DNA from: Vulcanimicrobiota bacterium
GTDB lineage: Bacteria; Vulcanimicrobiota; Vulcanimicrobiia; Vulcanimicrobiales; Vulcanimicrobiaceae
DNA: 22,308 bases
Direction of reading: 5' to 3'
NCBI GenBank assembly: GCA_019233165.1
Contig: JAFAMS010000281.1
Span: 1-22,308 of the forward strand
The position numbers and the translations under genes are program-made. Below are positions 7,536-13,511 of the stretch, in pieces. Within the stretch, counting starts at the first letter, position 1. The number at the start of each line of letters is the position of its first letter. Below the pieces are notes generated by a model that searched no databases, was not told where the DNA came from, and worked only from the letters and a program-made list of their open reading frames with translations.

Positions 7536-8515
7536 TGCGCGCGGTCGTTCTCGACTCCAAGGGTGGCCCCGAGATTCTGACGGTGCGCGACGGCGTCGCC
7601 GCACCGGAGCCCCAAGGCGAAGAGGTACGCGTGCGCGTGCACGCCTTCGCGATCAATCGTGCCGACGTGCTCCAGCGGCGCGGTCTGTACCCGGCACCGC
7701 CGGATGCGATCGACAAAGAGATTCCGGGCCTGGAGTACGCCGGCGAGGTCGAAGCGCTCGGACCGCGCGCGCGGATGCGCGCAATCGGGGAGCGCGTCTT
7801 CGGGATAACGGGCGCCGGGGCGTACGCCCAGCGTTTGTGCGTCCACGAGCGCGCGACGATGCGGATCCCCGACGGGATGCCGTTCGTCGATGCTGCTGCA
7901 GTCCCCGAGGCGTTCATGACCGCATTCGACGCGCTCGCACAAGGCGGTTTCGCGCCGGGCGGTTCGGTGCTCATCCACGCCGTCGGAAGCGGCGTCGGCC
8001 TGGCCGCGCTGCAGCTCGTCGCGACAGCCGGCGGGACCGCGATCGGAACGTCGAGGACCGCAGAAAAGCTCGCGCGCGCGCAGCCCTACGGACTTGCCGC
8101 GAGCGCGCTGCTCGACGAAGCTTGGGACGAGCTCGCCCGCCGGCACACGCACGGCGCCGGCGTCGACGTCGTCCTGGACTTCATCGGGCCTTCCGTCTAC
8201 GCGCGCAACCTCGCGGCGCTGCGGATCGGCGGGAGGGTCGTGCAAATCGGGACGCTGGCGGGCGGCAAAGCCGAGATCGAGATCGGGCTCTTGATGCAGA
8301 AACGCGCGACGTGGATCGGGACGACGTTGCGGGCCCGGCCGATCGAGGAAAAGATCGCGCTGGCGCGCACGTTCGAACGACTCGTCGTGCCGCAATTCGG
8401 CGCCGGCCGGCTTCGAGCGGCGATCGATACGGTCTACGAGTTCGAGCAGATCGCCGAAGCGCACCGCCGCATGGAGAGCGACCGCAGCTTCGGCAAAATC
8501 GTCGTCAAAACTTGA
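7535..8515 (+). CDS. Zinc-independent NAD(P)H:quinone oxidoreductase, PIG3/QOR type
   Basis: This is a 326-residue medium-chain dehydrogenase/reductase. The N-terminal GroES-like domain shows MRAVVLDSKGGPEILTV, NRADVLQRRGLYPAPP and PGLEYAGEVEALG, the signature of the PIG3/zeta-crystallin quinone oxidoreductases. The Rossmann domain shows HAVGSGVGLAALQLV and a SRTAEKL cofactor loop suited to NADPH. Zinc-binding cysteines are absent, as expected for this branch. The C-terminus RSFGKIVVKT is typical. The ATG at 7535 is used; a GTG three bases earlier also overlaps the hydratase stop. Co-transcription with enoyl-CoA hydratase suggests a role in fatty-acyl or quinone redox metabolism, but the substrate is unknown. 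The 3' end overlaps the convergent thioredoxin gene by 11 bases. Confidence 0.92.
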   Translation: MRAVVLDSKGGPEILTVRDGVAAPEPQGEEVRVRVHAFAINRADVLQRRGLYPAPPDAIDKEIPGLEYAGEVEALGPRARMRAIGERVFGITGAGAYAQRLCVHERATMRIPDGMPFVDAAAVPEAFMTAFDALAQGGFAPGGSVLIHAVGSGVGLAALQLVATAGGTAIGTSRTAEKLARAQPYGLAASALLDEAWDELARRHTHGAGVDVVLDFIGPSVYARNLAALRIGGRVVQIGTLAGGKAEIEIGLLMQKRATWIGTTLRARPIEEKIALARTFERLVVPQFGAGRLRAAIDTVYEFEQIAEAHRRMESDRSFGKIVVKT

Positions 8516-9047
8516 CGCCCGCCATCGCCTGTTCGATCAGCGGGTTGAAGCCGATCCATTTCGCGCGTTCTTTTCCGTCGGGATCGATCACGATCATCGT
8601 CGGAAAGACCGTAACGCCGAAGGCATCCGAGACTTTCATCTCGGGGTCGAACGCAACCCGCGTCATGTTGGCGCCGCGAGCGTAGCGCTCCGCGACGGCG
8701 ACCGGCTCGCCCGCATTCACACTAAATACCAGCGTATCCGGGTGGGCTTTCTTGTAGCGCTCGATCAGCGGGATCGAGAGCTTGCACGGTTCGCACCAAG
8801 ACGCCCAAAAGTCGAGAAAAACGACGTGGCCGCGCGCTTTGGCGAGTGCGAACGTCCCGCCGTTCATGAGCGGTAGAACGACCGCAGGGGCCGCGACCGC
8901 TTTCGCTTTGCTCGTGAAGAACCGCGGCGCGACGAAGATCTTCCAGACCGCAAACAGGATGAGGACGACGGCCGCCGCGTCGAGGATGCGACTGACGACC
9001 TTCGACTTGGTCGAGGCCGGCGACGGCGGCGCGCTGGGGGTATCCAT
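8505..9047 (-). CDS. Membrane-anchored TlpA-like thioredoxin-fold protein
   Basis: This is a 180-residue protein. A Pro/Ser-rich cytoplasmic tail is followed by one transmembrane helix near residues 21-39 (ILDAAAVVLILFAVWKIFV), and then a periplasmic or external thioredoxin domain. The active site is WASWCEPCK with Cys85 and Cys88, and the cis-proline motif appears as GVTVFPTMIVID. Such proteins reduce disulfides on the outer face of the membrane, for example in cytochrome c or oxidase maturation. No ccm genes are near, so the client is unknown. The ATG at 9047 is preceded by GGGAGAGG. It diverges from a DUF2249-Crp/Fnr regulator, a possible controller given the shared 64-base spacer. Confidence 0.9.
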   Translation of the reverse strand: MDTPSAPPSPASTKSKVVSRILDAAAVVLILFAVWKIFVAPRFFTSKAKAVAAPAVVLPLMNGGTFALAKARGHVVFLDFWASWCEPCKLSIPLIERYKKAHPDTLVFSVNAGEPVAVAERYARGANMTRVAFDPEMKVSDAFGVTVFPTMIVIDPDGKERAKWIGFNPLIEQAMAGVKF

Positions 9048-9094
9048 CGGCCTCTCCCTTCTTCCCAAACGAGGCGAACGCCGCCAGGGCGGCG

Positions 9095-9100
9095 CATACT
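9095..9100 (+). promoter_or_regulatory. Possible -10 element (CATACT)
   Basis: CATACT lies 11 bases before the ATG at 9112, so transcription would start about five bases upstream of the codon. No -35 or Shine-Dalgarno sequence is seen. This is a weak call. Confidence 0.25.
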
Positions 9101-9111
9101 GTTTCGCTGAT

Positions 9112-10059
9112 ATGGCGAGTACGCGTCCGGCCACGGTAACGCTCGATGCGCGGACGATCCCCCCGGCCAAGCGGAGCGCACAGATCCTCGAGGCCTTCGA
9201 CCGTCTGCCGGTCGGCGGCGTGCTGGAGCTTTCCGACGAGTCGGACCCGCGCGCCCTGCGCAACGAGTTCGCGCAATACCGTCCGGGCCTTTTCGCGTGG
9301 GACGCGCGAAACCGCGGCTCGGGCCGCTGGACCGTACGCTTGGAACGGATCGACGAACGCGCCGACACCCAGACGTTCCTCTCGCACACCGCGCCGTTCG
9401 CGAACGCACGACCCGATACGATCAAGCAAGTCGGCGCCGCAGCGACCGAACGCCGCTTCCGTCACGGCGAAACGATCTTCGACGAGGGCGAAGTCTGGCC
9501 GTACATCGGCTGGGTACGCGAAGGGAAGATCGTCCTCACGCTCCTCTCTCCCGACGGAAAGACGCAAGCGCTCGGCGAGCGGCTCGTCTTCGACCCGCTC
9601 AACGAGACCGCGGTCTTTGACGGGGGCGGTGCGACGACGCGCGCGGAAGCGCTCACCGACGCAACGATCGTGCTCGTCCCCAACGAGGTCATCGTCAACG
9701 CCGCGCGCGGCGATTCCGAGCTCGCCCTCGGGTTCCTCGCCGCGTCCTCGCAAGCGCGCCGGCGCTCCGTCGACACGATCGCCGATCTCGCATTCGCACA
9801 CGTCCTGCAGCGCGTCGCGAAATTCTTGCTCTCGTACGCGCCGAACACCGCCGGCATGGCGACCGGACTTCCCGGCGTCGAAAACCTCTCGCAAGCGCAA
9901 GTCGCCGCCGCCGCCGGCACCGTCCGCGACATGGCGGCCCGCGCGCTCCTTCGCCTCAAGAACGCGAATGCGGTCGAGCTCGACCGCGGCCGCGTCCGCG
10001 CGCTCGATCGCGACCGTCTCGAAGCGTTCGCGCACAACGTTCAAGCGCCCCCGGTTTAG
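9112..10059 (+). CDS. DUF2249 (TusA-like) - Crp/Fnr-type transcription regulator fusion
   Basis: This is a 315-residue protein. Residues about 9-80 (LDARTIPPAKRSAQILEAFD, ELSDESDPRALRNEF, GRWTVRLERI) match the DUF2249 fold, a TusA-like domain often found with hemerythrin, cupin or nitric-oxide/redox proteins. Residues about 104-200 form a cyclic-nucleotide-binding beta roll (RFRHGETIFDEGEVWPYIGWVREGKIVL). Residues about 226-305 form a Crp/Fnr winged helix with recognition region LSQAQVAAAAGTVRDMAARALLRL. No Fnr-type cysteine cluster is seen. I infer a redox- or ligand-responsive regulator in which DUF2249 is the sensor; the signal is unknown. It faces the TlpA-like gene across a shared promoter region. 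There is no clear Shine-Dalgarno sequence. Confidence 0.85.
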   Translation: MASTRPATVTLDARTIPPAKRSAQILEAFDRLPVGGVLELSDESDPRALRNEFAQYRPGLFAWDARNRGSGRWTVRLERIDERADTQTFLSHTAPFANARPDTIKQVGAAATERRFRHGETIFDEGEVWPYIGWVREGKIVLTLLSPDGKTQALGERLVFDPLNETAVFDGGGATTRAEALTDATIVLVPNEVIVNAARGDSELALGFLAASSQARRRSVDTIADLAFAHVLQRVAKFLLSYAPNTAGMATGLPGVENLSQAQVAAAAGTVRDMAARALLRLKNANAVELDRGRVRALDRDRLEAFAHNVQAPPV

Positions 10060-10070
10060 ATCTCGGGCTC

Positions 10071-10223
10071 GGGCACGCGGGGCGGGGACGGTCCGCTAGG
10101 GAGACGCCGCGCGTTTTCCATCGTGGAAAACGCGCGGCTTGAAAACGCGCCGCGCCTCTCGCCATCCTGCTCCGGCCCGGCGCGATGCACTCCTACGCTG
10201 GAACGTCCCCGCCCCGCGTGCCC
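10071..10223. repeat. Large inverted-repeat element with 20-bp perfect arms
   Basis: Positions 10071-10090 and 10204-10223 are exact reverse complements (20 of 20), and after one mismatch three more pairs extend the arms inward. Inside lies a second perfect hairpin (10107-10137). The whole 153-base unit fills the 225-base gap between the Crp/Fnr-type gene and the lipoprotein gene. It has no long U-run, so it is not a plain intrinsic terminator. It could be a MITE or REP-like element, a structured RNA, or a regulatory 3' end. I do not recognise it. Confidence 0.7.
10107..10137. repeat. Perfect 14-bp palindromic hairpin, 3-base loop
   Basis: Arms 10107-10120 and 10124-10137 are exact reverse complements around TCG. 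The right-arm sequence GAAAACGCGC (10126-10135) is repeated at 10141-10150, so the left arm can pair with either copy. The two hairpins would be mutually exclusive. Confidence 0.75.
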
Positions 10224-10246
10224 TCCTGGTGACATAGAAGGGATCC

Positions 10247-10262
10247 ACCTAAGGAATTAGGT
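10247..10262. promoter_or_regulatory. Short dyad ACCTAA-N4-TTAGGT upstream of lipoprotein gene
   Basis: Six-base arms are separated by GGAA, ending 22 bases before the GTG of the lipoprotein gene. The site has the size of a small operator, but no regulator can be assigned. It lies in an AT-richer patch likely to hold the promoter. Confidence 0.3.
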
Positions 10263-10284
10263 TAGACCCCTCGAAGCGGACTTT

Positions 10285-11034
10285 GTGGCTATCTTGCGTC
10301 TTCTCATCGCTCTGCTCGCCGGCTCGCTGCTCGCAGCGTGCAGTTCAAATCGAACTGCATCCCCGGCGCCGACGCCGGGCCCTTTGCTCGCGAGCCCCTC
10401 TCCCCTTACGATCCCGAATTTAAGCGGCTGGCCTCCAACGTCGACGGCGCAGGTCAGCGTCTCGCGCAGCATTGGGACGATCGGCAATCTCAAAGTCGCC
10501 GTCTCGGATCCGTTTGTGCTCGAAGCGTCGACACCGATCGTCAGCGGCTCGGGAGCGACGTTCACGCTGACGGCATTTGCCGGCGCGCAAACCGCGAGCG
10601 CCACCGCGAGCGACGCGGCCGGCTCGGTGAATATTCCGGTTAGCTTGACGTTGTGCGGACGGCCCGAAGGCCTCGCCCTGCCGACGCTCGTCAATCCCGT
10701 GCCGAATGCGGTCGGGGTCCCTACGACGATTGGAAAACTCTACTTCGCCGTCTGGACTACGTCGCAATCGGCCAGCATGCCGATGCTGGGCTGGACGCTG
10801 CGTCTCGTCTCAACACAGCCGCCGATCGATATCACTGGGATGACGGTCGTCGCGTCACCGCCTCCGAATTCTGGCCAGCCCTTCCCTCCGCCGCCGAGCG
10901 GAATCGGCTTCACGCCGACGTTGGCCTATGTAACCGCAAACATCCCGACGCTCACCGCCGGAACATCGTACACGACGCAAATCGTCGACGACACCTGTCA
11001 AGGCGTGAACAAGGCCGGCACCTTCAGCACCTGA
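10285..11034 (+). CDS. Lipoprotein with predicted beta-sandwich repeats, function unknown
   Basis: This is a 249-residue protein with a lipoprotein signal: MAILRLLIALLAGSLLAACSSN with lipobox LAAC and lipidated Cys19. A Pro/Ala/Ser/Thr linker follows (residues 24-45). The mature part has Ser/Thr/Val-rich segments such as VSVSRSIGTIGNLKVAVSDP and FTLTAFAGAQTASATASDAAGSVNIPVSLTLCG that look like Ig-like beta sandwiches, then a second half (NPVPNAVGVPTTIGKLYFAV) ending with DDTCQG. Two cysteines may pair. I do not recognise a family. The start is GTG at 10285; a TTG at 10294 would also leave a working signal. No strong Shine-Dalgarno sequence is seen. It is predicted to be surface-exposed or periplasmic and membrane-anchored. 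Confidence 0.75.
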   Translation: MAILRLLIALLAGSLLAACSSNRTASPAPTPGPLLASPSPLTIPNLSGWPPTSTAQVSVSRSIGTIGNLKVAVSDPFVLEASTPIVSGSGATFTLTAFAGAQTASATASDAAGSVNIPVSLTLCGRPEGLALPTLVNPVPNAVGVPTTIGKLYFAVWTTSQSASMPMLGWTLRLVSTQPPIDITGMTVVASPPPNSGQPFPPPPSGIGFTPTLAYVTANIPTLTAGTSYTTQIVDDTCQGVNKAGTFST

Positions 11035-11080
11035 CGCGCGCGGAATCGCGCAAGGAGGCCCCGCGGCGCCAGTGCTACGT

Positions 11081-11662
11081 TTACGGCGTGACTTCGTCGA
11101 GTTGCGCCGTTTCCACCATGATGTGGGTTTTCTCGACCGGCTCTTGCGCGTCGAACGCGGCGCGCTTCGATTGTGCGGCGGCTTCGGTGATCGAGGTTGC
11201 TGCGGCGGCTGCGGGCGCCGTCGCTGCGGCCGCCAAGGCTTCTTGACCTTTGCGGACCGAGCCGAGGGCGACCGAGAGACGGTTCTGCAAGTCCGCAAGG
11301 ATCTGCGCCGCGTATTGATCGGCGCCGTCACGGATCTTGCGGGCGCGCTCTTCGGCTTCGCGCAGGACGACTTCGGCGGTCGCGCGGGCTTGCTGCACGA
11401 CTTCGTGGCTGTCGACCATCTGCGCGTGATGGTCGCTCGCTTCGCTCACGATCGCTTGCGCGCGTTCTTGCGCTTCGCGCATCATGCGGTCTTTGTCGCG
11501 GGCGATCAGCTTGGCGCGGCCGACCTCCTCGGGGAGCGTCGAACGCATCTTCTCGATCAGCTCGAGGAGCTTCTCCTCGCTGAGGACGCGCCGGCGGAAC
11601 GGAAGCATCGTCCCTTCCCGAACGTAGGCTTCTAAACGGTCGATCACGCGGTAAATGGTCAT
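11081..11662 (-). CDS. SepIVA-like DivIVA-family coiled-coil cell-division protein
   Basis: This is a 193-residue protein. The first 45 residues (MTIYRVIDRLEAYVREGTML, VLSEEKLLELIEKMRSTLPEE) and the following helical stretch (AKLIARDKDRMMREAQERAQAIVSEASDHHAQMV) closely follow what I recall of mycobacterial SepIVA, a DivIVA-family septation factor. Residues about 45-130 form a continuous charged coiled coil; an Ala-rich low-complexity linker comes next and the tail is acidic. No enzyme motif is present. GGAGG stands four bases before the ATG. The gene lies last in the recG-HAD-rsmD-coaD series, 28 bases after coaD, a neighbourhood also seen in actinobacteria. Homology is clear by pattern; a septation role here is inference. 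A general coiled-coil scaffold is the alternative. Confidence 0.72.
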   Translation of the reverse strand: MTIYRVIDRLEAYVREGTMLPFRRRVLSEEKLLELIEKMRSTLPEEVGRAKLIARDKDRMMREAQERAQAIVSEASDHHAQMVDSHEVVQQARATAEVVLREAEERARKIRDGADQYAAQILADLQNRLSVALGSVRKGQEALAAAATAPAAAAATSITEAAAQSKRAAFDAQEPVEKTHIMVETAQLDEVTP

Positions 11663-11690
11663 CCGGCCTCCGATGGTTTTTGAGATGGGG

Positions 11691-12194
11691 TCAAGTGGTC
11701 GGTCGTAACGCGCGCAGCTTTTTGTGGCGCGCGTTCATCATCTTCAGGACCGGCGGCGGTACGTAGCTGCTGACGTCGCCGCCCAGCAAGAAGACTTCTT
11801 TGATCAAGCTCGAGGAAACGAAACTGTATCTCGCGTCCGACATGAGGAACATCGTGTCGACGTCGGAGAGCGAGCGGTTCATCAGCGCGGTCGAGAGCTC
11901 GCTCTCGAAATCCGAGATCACGCGCAGGCCTTTGACGATCACGTCGGCCCCGATCTCCTTGACGAAGTCCGCGAGCAGTCCGCGAAAATCGGCGACCTCG
12001 ATGTTGCGCAGGTCGTTGGTGCATTCTGTGAGCATCGCGTACCGCTCTTCGAGCGTGAACATCGGCTCGCGCTTCTGCGGGTTCACGACGACCGCGACGG
12101 TCAACCGGTCGAAGACCGCCGCCGAGCGGCGGATCACGTCGAGATGTCCGTTTGTCAGCGGGTCGAAGGAGCCCGGATAGACGGCGTGCGGCAT
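11691..12194 (-). CDS. coaD: Phosphopantetheine adenylyltransferase CoaD
   Basis: CoaD transfers AMP from ATP to 4'-phosphopantetheine to make dephospho-CoA, the penultimate step of CoA synthesis. The 167-residue protein has the nucleotidyltransferase motif YPGSFDPLTNGHLDVI (T/H-x-G-H at residues 14-17), the NPQKREPMFTLEERYAML loop, KGLRVISDFESEL for the pantetheine site and SDARYSFVSSSLIKEV, the ISST-type motif. Length is typical (about 160). The ATG at 12194 follows the rsmD stop directly (TAAATG), so the genes are coupled. rsmD-coaD is a widely conserved pair in bacteria. Confidence 0.97.
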   Translation of the reverse strand: MPHAVYPGSFDPLTNGHLDVIRRSAAVFDRLTVAVVVNPQKREPMFTLEERYAMLTECTNDLRNIEVADFRGLLADFVKEIGADVIVKGLRVISDFESELSTALMNRSLSDVDTMFLMSDARYSFVSSSLIKEVFLLGGDVSSYVPPPVLKMMNARHKKLRALRPTT

Positions 12195-12752
12195 TTATGC
12201 GGCTCGCTCTTCCGCGATCCGCAGGAAGCTGAGCGCGACGTCGCCGTAGCGCTCCTCGCGCGTCGAGACGAACCCCGGCGTCGGGGGCGCGCTTCGTCCG
12301 CTGTGTTCGAAGACGACGACGGCCTCTGTGGCGAGCGCGCGGCGTTCTCGCAACGCGCCGAGCGCCGCGCTCGGAAAGCCTTGCGCGTACGGCGGGTCGG
12401 CGAAGACCAGATCGAACGGCCCTTGCAGTCGTGCGGCGGCGCGTTCGGCACGCTGCGCGACGACCGTCGCGCGTTCGGCGACGCCGAGCTCCCGCGCCGC
12501 TGCGCGGAGTCGCGCCGCAAGCTGCGCGTTCGACTCGACGAACGTCGCGTGGCGCGCTCCGCGCGAGAGCGCCTCGAAGCCGAGCGCACCGCTTCCCGCA
12601 AAGAGATCGAGGACGTTTGCGTCGTCGACGCGCTCGCCGAGAATCGCAAAGAGCGACTCCTTCACTCGGGCGGGCGTCGGTCGGACGCCGCGTTTGGGGA
12701 TGCTCGGCAGCCGGCGGCTGCGCAACGTCCCTCCGGTTAGTCGCAGTGGCAC
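12195..12752 (-). CDS. rsmD: 16S rRNA (guanine-966-N2)-methyltransferase RsmD
   Basis: RsmD methylates N2 of G966 in 16S rRNA within the assembled 30S subunit, using S-adenosylmethionine. The 185-residue protein starts VPLRLTGGTLRSRRL (GTG start read as Met). It has RPTPARVKESLFAIL, the SAM motif LDLFAGSGALGFEALSRGA (residues 48-66) and the catalytic DPPY motif FADPPYAQG (119-122). It matches the family in length and order. A small hairpin sits immediately before the GTG and could hide its ribosome-binding site. The gene is 33 bases downstream of the HAD gene stop and directly abuts coaD. Confidence 0.95.
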   Translation of the reverse strand: MPLRLTGGTLRSRRLPSIPKRGVRPTPARVKESLFAILGERVDDANVLDLFAGSGALGFEALSRGARHATFVESNAQLAARLRAAARELGVAERATVVAQRAERAAARLQGPFDLVFADPPYAQGFPSAALGALRERRALATEAVVVFEHSGRSAPPTPGFVSTREERYGDVALSFLRIAEERAA

Positions 12753-12766
12753 GCCCCCCTTGGGGC
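12753..12766 (-). promoter_or_regulatory. Hairpin GCCCC-AAGG-GGGGC overlapping the rsmD ribosome-binding site
   Basis: A five-pair GC stem with a four-base loop ends directly at the rsmD GTG. The purine run AAGGGG that would serve as Shine-Dalgarno lies in the loop and 3' arm, so folding would reduce initiation. Confidence 0.35.
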
Positions 12767-12785
12767 CCGCGACTTCCTCATCTTG

Positions 12786-13511
12786 TCAGACGATCTTCGG
12801 CATCGCCTCCAGGCAACCTGGCTTGCCGTCCGCATCGGCGCCTTCGAGCAGCGGGACGAGATCGAGGAGTTGATCGATCACGGCGCTCGGCGGCGGGACG
12901 TGGCTCGGATACGGAACGCCTGCATGCTCGTGGTACCAAATCGCCTCGCATCCGGCTTGCATGCTCCCGCGCACGTCGCTCGCAGGATTGTCGCCGACGT
13001 ACCAAATCTTCGCATCGCCCGGAAACGCGGCCGCCAAACGAGCGAAGGCTTCGCGGGAAGGCTTGGCGACGCCGAGCGCATCGCTGACGAGGATCTCTCC
13101 GTCGTAGCGGATCGCCTGCGCCTTGCGCTCTTGCAGCGGGCTCCAGCCGTTGGTCAGGATCGCGTGCGGTATTCCGCGGCGATCCAGCTCGTCGATCAAC
13201 TGGTTCGCACCGGGGAGGGCGACGACGTGGTGCGGGATCAGCGCGTAACAAATCTCTTTGAAGCGTTCGACGAGAGCGGCCGTGCGATTGTCCTTACGGA
13301 TCGAATGAAGGAAGCCCGCGATCGCCGCTTCCAGGCTCAGCTTCCCCATTCGCATCTCTTGCAGGAGCGTGTCGATCTGTGCGATGCGGGCGACCTCCGT
13401 CGCCCCGATGACGACCCCTTGCTCCTTTGCGAGCGCGATCAGGGCGGTGCGCTCGAGCTTGTTGTCGATCGCAAGCGTATGGTCGAAATCGAAACCGACG
13501 GCAATCTTCAT
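12786..13511 (-). CDS. HAD-superfamily hydrolase (HAD-IA-like)
   Basis: This is a 241-residue HAD phosphatase with an alpha-helical C1 cap. Motifs are FDFDHTLAID (Asp8, Asp10), AILTNGWSPLQERKAQAI (motif II Thr), ALGVAKPSREAF (motif III Lys) and VGDNPASDVRGSMQAG (motif IV). FDFDHT replaces the more usual FDLDGT, placing His after the second aspartate, which is seen in several HAD branches. Residues 30-110 between motifs I and II form the cap. It is likely a small-molecule phosphatase; substrate unknown. The ATG at 13511 overlaps the recG stop (ATGA). A 33-base gap separates it from rsmD. It is not a known part of the recG-rsmD-coaD series, so it may be a lineage-specific insertion. Confidence 0.87.
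   Translation of the reverse strand: MKIAVGFDFDHTLAIDNKLERTALIALAKEQGVVIGATEVARIAQIDTLLQEMRMGKLSLEAAIAGFLHSIRKDNRTAALVERFKEICYALIPHHVVALPGANQLIDELDRRGIPHAILTNGWSPLQERKAQAIRYDGEILVSDALGVAKPSREAFARLAAAFPGDAKIWYVGDNPASDVRGSMQAGCEAIWYHEHAGVPYPSHVPPPSAVIDQLLDLVPLLEGADADGKPGCLEAMPKIV

Noticed and set aside
11035..11080. Possible terminator between the lipoprotein and SepIVA-like genes
   Set aside because: GC-rich short dyads are present but no stable stem with a U-run on either strand.
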